A stretch of DNA of 64,000 nucleotides from Blastomussa wellsi. Lineage: Eukaryota > Cnidaria > Anthozoa > Scleractinia > Plerogyridae. Each line of letters starts with the position of its first letter. Within the stretch, counting starts at the first letter, position 1. The stretch covers positions 11,508,487-11,572,486 of the forward strand of contig OX393569.1 of NCBI GenBank assembly GCA_947652115.1. The letters are read 5' to 3'. This document shows, piece after piece, positions 61,582-64,000 of this stretch. The notes beneath the pieces were generated by a model. The model was given only the letters and a program-made list of their open reading frames with translations. It had not been told where the DNA came from and made no database searches. A program made the position numbers and the translations under genes.

Positions 61582-62208
61582 ATGCCTTCAGCAAATGTGT
61601 TGCCAAGTTCACTGCCTGATAATATTTATCCAGAGCTACCCCTCTCAAGAACCCCAGAAAATTTCCAGCTAAGTGAGATTGAAAAAGAAATAGCTGATGA
61701 GGCATAACATTACAGGCTTGTGTTGAAAAAATACAAAAAAGCTCGGAAAGTGATTCACTATTCCATGATCTGTCTTGGCGCTGTATCTGTCGCCCTGTCT
61801 TCTGGGGCTGTTGTAACTTCACTCACTGGTGTCGGAATTGTGGTCGGAGCGCCAATAGCAGGAATAGCAGCCCTTTCAGGTTTTGCTTCCACAGGCCTGT
61901 TAGTTGTTAACAAGAAGCTTGAAAGGAAAGTTAATAAACACACGAAAATTCAAGCTCTGGCACTTGCAAAACATGACTCTGTCTCTGAAGCTCTTGACGA
62001 TAACAATGTTTCCAACTCAGAATTCAAACAAATAACACGTGAAATGCAGAAATATCGCGAAATGAAAGAGATTTTGTGCTCAAACTTCGCGAAAAAACAG
62101 ACCGATTTATGCCAGCCGGATCTTGAAAAGATAAAGAAGCAGATTTGGCAAGAGACTCGGCAAGAGGTTCGAAAAAAACTGGCGGCGTCCAGCACAAATT
62201 TGAACTAA
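61582..62208 (+). pseudogene. Two-helix membrane protein, gene n (copy C)
   Basis: Met 61582 (MPSANVLPSSLPDNIYPELP), TATAATAT 4 nt upstream. A TAA at about 61707 and a TGA-free body follow: HYSMICLGAVSVALSSGAVV, TGVGIVVGAPIAGIAALSGF, KLERKVNKHTKIQALALAKH and a full C-terminus (QEVRKKLAASSTNLN). It shows the true end of the protein that is cut short in copy A. Confidence 0.7.
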
Positions 62209-62563
62209 ACTTTGAGAGAAAAAACACAAAAGTCTCTCGGAGTGTTATAAAAAATAGATAACGCGTTACTGTCACTCGTTTTTTACACTAGTAGTAATAG
62301 TGGATGAAGTGGTAACAAGTAAAATGACTAAGCTGTCAATAGCAAGCCATTGGGTTGTGCTAAGACTTTTATCTTTATTTTCTCAAAACCCGCGATTGAT
62401 TTTTTCTCGCCTATCACCGTTGTTCTTCTTTCCCAGATCATTATAATCCATGATCCATGATCCTGATTTTCCAAAGGTCATAAGCCCCTCGGCCTGCACA
62501 TCACGTGCTGGTTATTCCAATTAAATTGTCAAAGCAATAATATTTTGAATATTATAAGAGAAT

Positions 62564-62683
62564 GTTTGCTGTCTTTCACGCTGCTATGTTTCTTGTTTTT
62601 GATTACTTTACTCCTGAGTGGCAAAAAGATATCAGAAATATAACTCGTGAGGTGATTCAAGTGATGAATGAGGCAAAATAAAA
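62564..62683 (+). CDS. Short hydrophobic peptide, gene o (copy C)
   Basis: 39 codons, intact: MFAVFHAAMFLVFDYFTPEW then QKDIRNITREVIQVMNEAK, stop. Same hydrophobic-helix plus WQK.IRNI pattern as copies A and B. An intact frame in an otherwise wrecked element suggests either recent decay or some constraint. Confidence 0.6.
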
Positions 62684-63191
62684 CGTTCTTTACATATTTT
62701 CACAGCTGAAAGCCTTGTTCAGGTTGCAAATGCAAATTTTTTCTTTAGAACATTCTTGAAACGTTATGTCAATAATTGGGTTTCATTTGGTTTGCATAAT
62801 CCAATATCATCCAAATATAAATATTGCATCAGTCGGAGAAGCAGATCAAACCAGTTCACTACAGATTCAACAGTTTGAGAACAGAGCAAAGCAAAATTAA
62901 TGAAGATTTGGGCACTGTTTTGGATGATATTAATTGCCAACTTCAAAGTGAATTTGACGAAGATTTCATTGCAGTGGAACCATGTTCACAGCACAGTGAT
63001 GTCGGTGTCGAAGAGGTTAACACCAGTATTATCGCTCAAGTTTGCTTCGGCGCTGTTTAATCATCGAAAGCTCTTGCCCTGTGCTGTGGCGGCAAGATTT
63101 TTCTTCCAACACTTGGAGCGCATCATTGAGCTTCTCCAAAACTATACTTGTTGTCCACTTCTACTAACCCTTGAATCTTTGTGCGTTTAAC
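62684..63191. other. Gap between gene o and the minisatellite
   Basis: An open frame at 62824-63060 (+) has no recognisable domain and no homologue in copies A or B, so I do not call it a gene. Otherwise non-coding. Confidence 0.45.
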
Positions 63192-63450
63192 AGAAATGGA
63201 CAATGCGTTGTCCACTTTTGTGTTCCCTTGTGTCTTTGCGGGCTGAACAGAAATGGACAACGCATTGTCCATTTTTGTGATCCCTTGTGTCTTTGCGGGC
63301 TGAACAGAAATGGACAACCCGTTGTCCACTTTTGTGTTCCCTTGTGTCTTTGCGGGCTGAACAGAAATGGACGACGCGTTGTCCACTTTTGTGTTCCCTT
63401 GTGTCTTTGCGAGCTGAACAGAAGTGGACAACGCATTGTCCACTTTTGTG
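63192..63450. repeat. 57-bp minisatellite
   Basis: Five units with exact 57-bp spacing (starts 63192, 63249, 63306, 63363, 63420; the last is partial). Each unit contains a small perfect inverted repeat of the form tggacaa ... ttgtcca. Because 57 is a multiple of three, several frames stay open through the array on both strands, giving 19-residue repeats; I treat these as by-products. Confidence 0.9.
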
Positions 63451-63480
63451 AAAGTGTGGTTGCTTCCTCTCACACGTAGT

Positions 63481-63760
63481 TTATAAATGTTTTGCAGTAT
63501 TCGTCTTCAGGCCAGTGAAATGCTTCAAGGTAGTGTTTTTTCCATTTTTAAAACATGCGGCACATAAACCAGTTTTTCTGCAAACGTTACATTTGCAGCA
63601 AGATATTATTTTTTGTAATTCGCCCAAGTTTTTCGCAAAAAGGTGCCTGTGACAGTTCATCATGCACCTCATCCCAACCCATCTCTTTTCTCCCCCCTCT
63701 TTTTATTACAAGATACTCCTTGTATATCCTTTCCATTAACTCCTGTGGTAGCTTTTAAAT
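63481..63760 (-). pseudogene. Gene q homologue (copy C)
   Basis: LPQELMERIYKEYLVIKRGE, then after shifts IISCCKCNVCRKTGLCAACF and KNGKNTTLKHF, matching the helix and cysteine cluster of gene q in copy A. Position at the outer end of the element and minus orientation agree with copy A. Confidence 0.65.
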
Positions 63761-64000
63761 TTTCTCAGTTGTTGTCAATTCGTTTGTTGGCCTGTTTGCG
63801 CTTTTTGATGTCTCTCACTCGCTGGTTCTTGCTGCAGCCATATTTGGCGTATATACTTGTGCTGACAATTCTTCAATTGGTGAGCCCGCTGTTGTAACAA
63901 GGGAAAATAATTCTGCGACACAACCGCTGGCTCGGCTGGGTGTCACGCTCTTTTGTTTACTAGTGTTTGCGTAATTATTTGCTTTCACACACACATGGTT
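63761..64000. other. Right edge of the window
   Basis: No supported gene. The right terminal repeat of copy C, if present, is not recognisable before the window ends. Confidence 0.4.

Larger units (their letters stand above)
54606..63760. mobile_element. Polinton/Maverick copy C (collapsed)
   Basis: About 9 kb in the same direction as copy A: r(+), polB(+), integrase(-), c, d, e, f/g fusion(-), ATPase(-), capsid(-), m(+), n(+), o(+), q(-). Large internal deletions removed genes j, k, l and parts of the capsid, ATPase, integrase and polymerase. No terminal inverted repeat is seen at the left; the right end lies at or beyond 63760. It appears to sit in or beside the HBS1-like gene. Confidence 0.85.

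Noticed and set aside
63192..63450. Regular 57-bp repeats as a CRISPR array
   Set aside because: Units are tandem and uniform along their whole length with no unique spacers; the context is eukaryotic with no cas genes.
63123..63473. Reading frame encoding 19-residue repeats
   Set aside because: Openness follows from a 57-bp (3x19) repeat; several frames on both strands are open equally, and no homologue exists in copies A or B.

Overview
The window is eukaryotic, repeat-dense genomic DNA, most likely from an anthozoan cnidarian such as a stony coral. It has spliced host coding sequence, BEL/Pao and Gypsy LTR retrotransposons, tRNA-derived SINEs and several Polinton/Maverick (adintovirus-like) elements. 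The taxon call rests on my memory of how anthozoan Polinton proteins and SINEs look; no search was run. The only host coding sequence I recognise is one exon of an HBS1-like translational GTPase at about 53.1 kb. LAYOUT. 1-7.2 kb: AT-rich DNA with inverted repeats, a decayed CCDC106-like remnant and a Gypsy gag remnant. 7.2-10.02 kb: Gypsy pol, whose reverse transcriptase lost its YxDD box, running straight into Polinton A. 10.02-23.93 kb: Polinton A, in order polB(+), integrase(-), four small virion-type genes(-), a helical protein(-), packaging ATPase(-), major capsid protein(-), coiled-coil membrane protein(+), small membrane protein(-), a conserved virion-type protein(-), penton-like protein(+), two-helix membrane protein(+), and small Cys-rich terminal genes. 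23.93-24.25 kb: a 321-bp palindrome with a perfect inner hairpin. 24.25-41.96 kb: Polinton B, a diverged copy in mirror-image order, so A and B form a tail-to-tail pair around the palindrome. Its integrase gene is interrupted at 33.775-38.982 kb by a 5.2-kb element (D) with palindromic termini and a 5-bp target duplication. D carries a Polinton polB fragment, a Rep-like gene and an HTH/coiled-coil/membrane gene. 41.96-47.89 kb: a very young BEL/Pao element inserted in the G tract of B's right terminal palindrome. 47.9-53 kb: SINEs and an older BEL/Pao remnant. 53.1 kb: the HBS1-like exon. 54.6-63.8 kb: Polinton C, collapsed by internal deletions, plus a 57-bp minisatellite. HOW IT WORKS TOGETHER. 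The Polinton genes form a virus-like set: protein-primed DNA polymerase, integrase, packaging ATPase, double-jelly-roll capsid, a probable penton, and several small membrane or coiled-coil proteins. Genes are packed with 8-17-nt gaps and 3-4-nt convergent overlaps, and many start codons lie just downstream of a TATATA-like box. I see no adenain-like maturation protease. Every copy is broken: polymerase motif A is deleted in A, B and C by different events, and the integrase core is deleted in A and C. The most unusual signals are the terminal palindromes with central hairpins, which resemble parvovirus ends; the mirror-image A/B pair; and element D, whose membrane protein shares a C-terminal KGIRRMD tail with a Polinton protein while its front half is an HTH and coiled coil.
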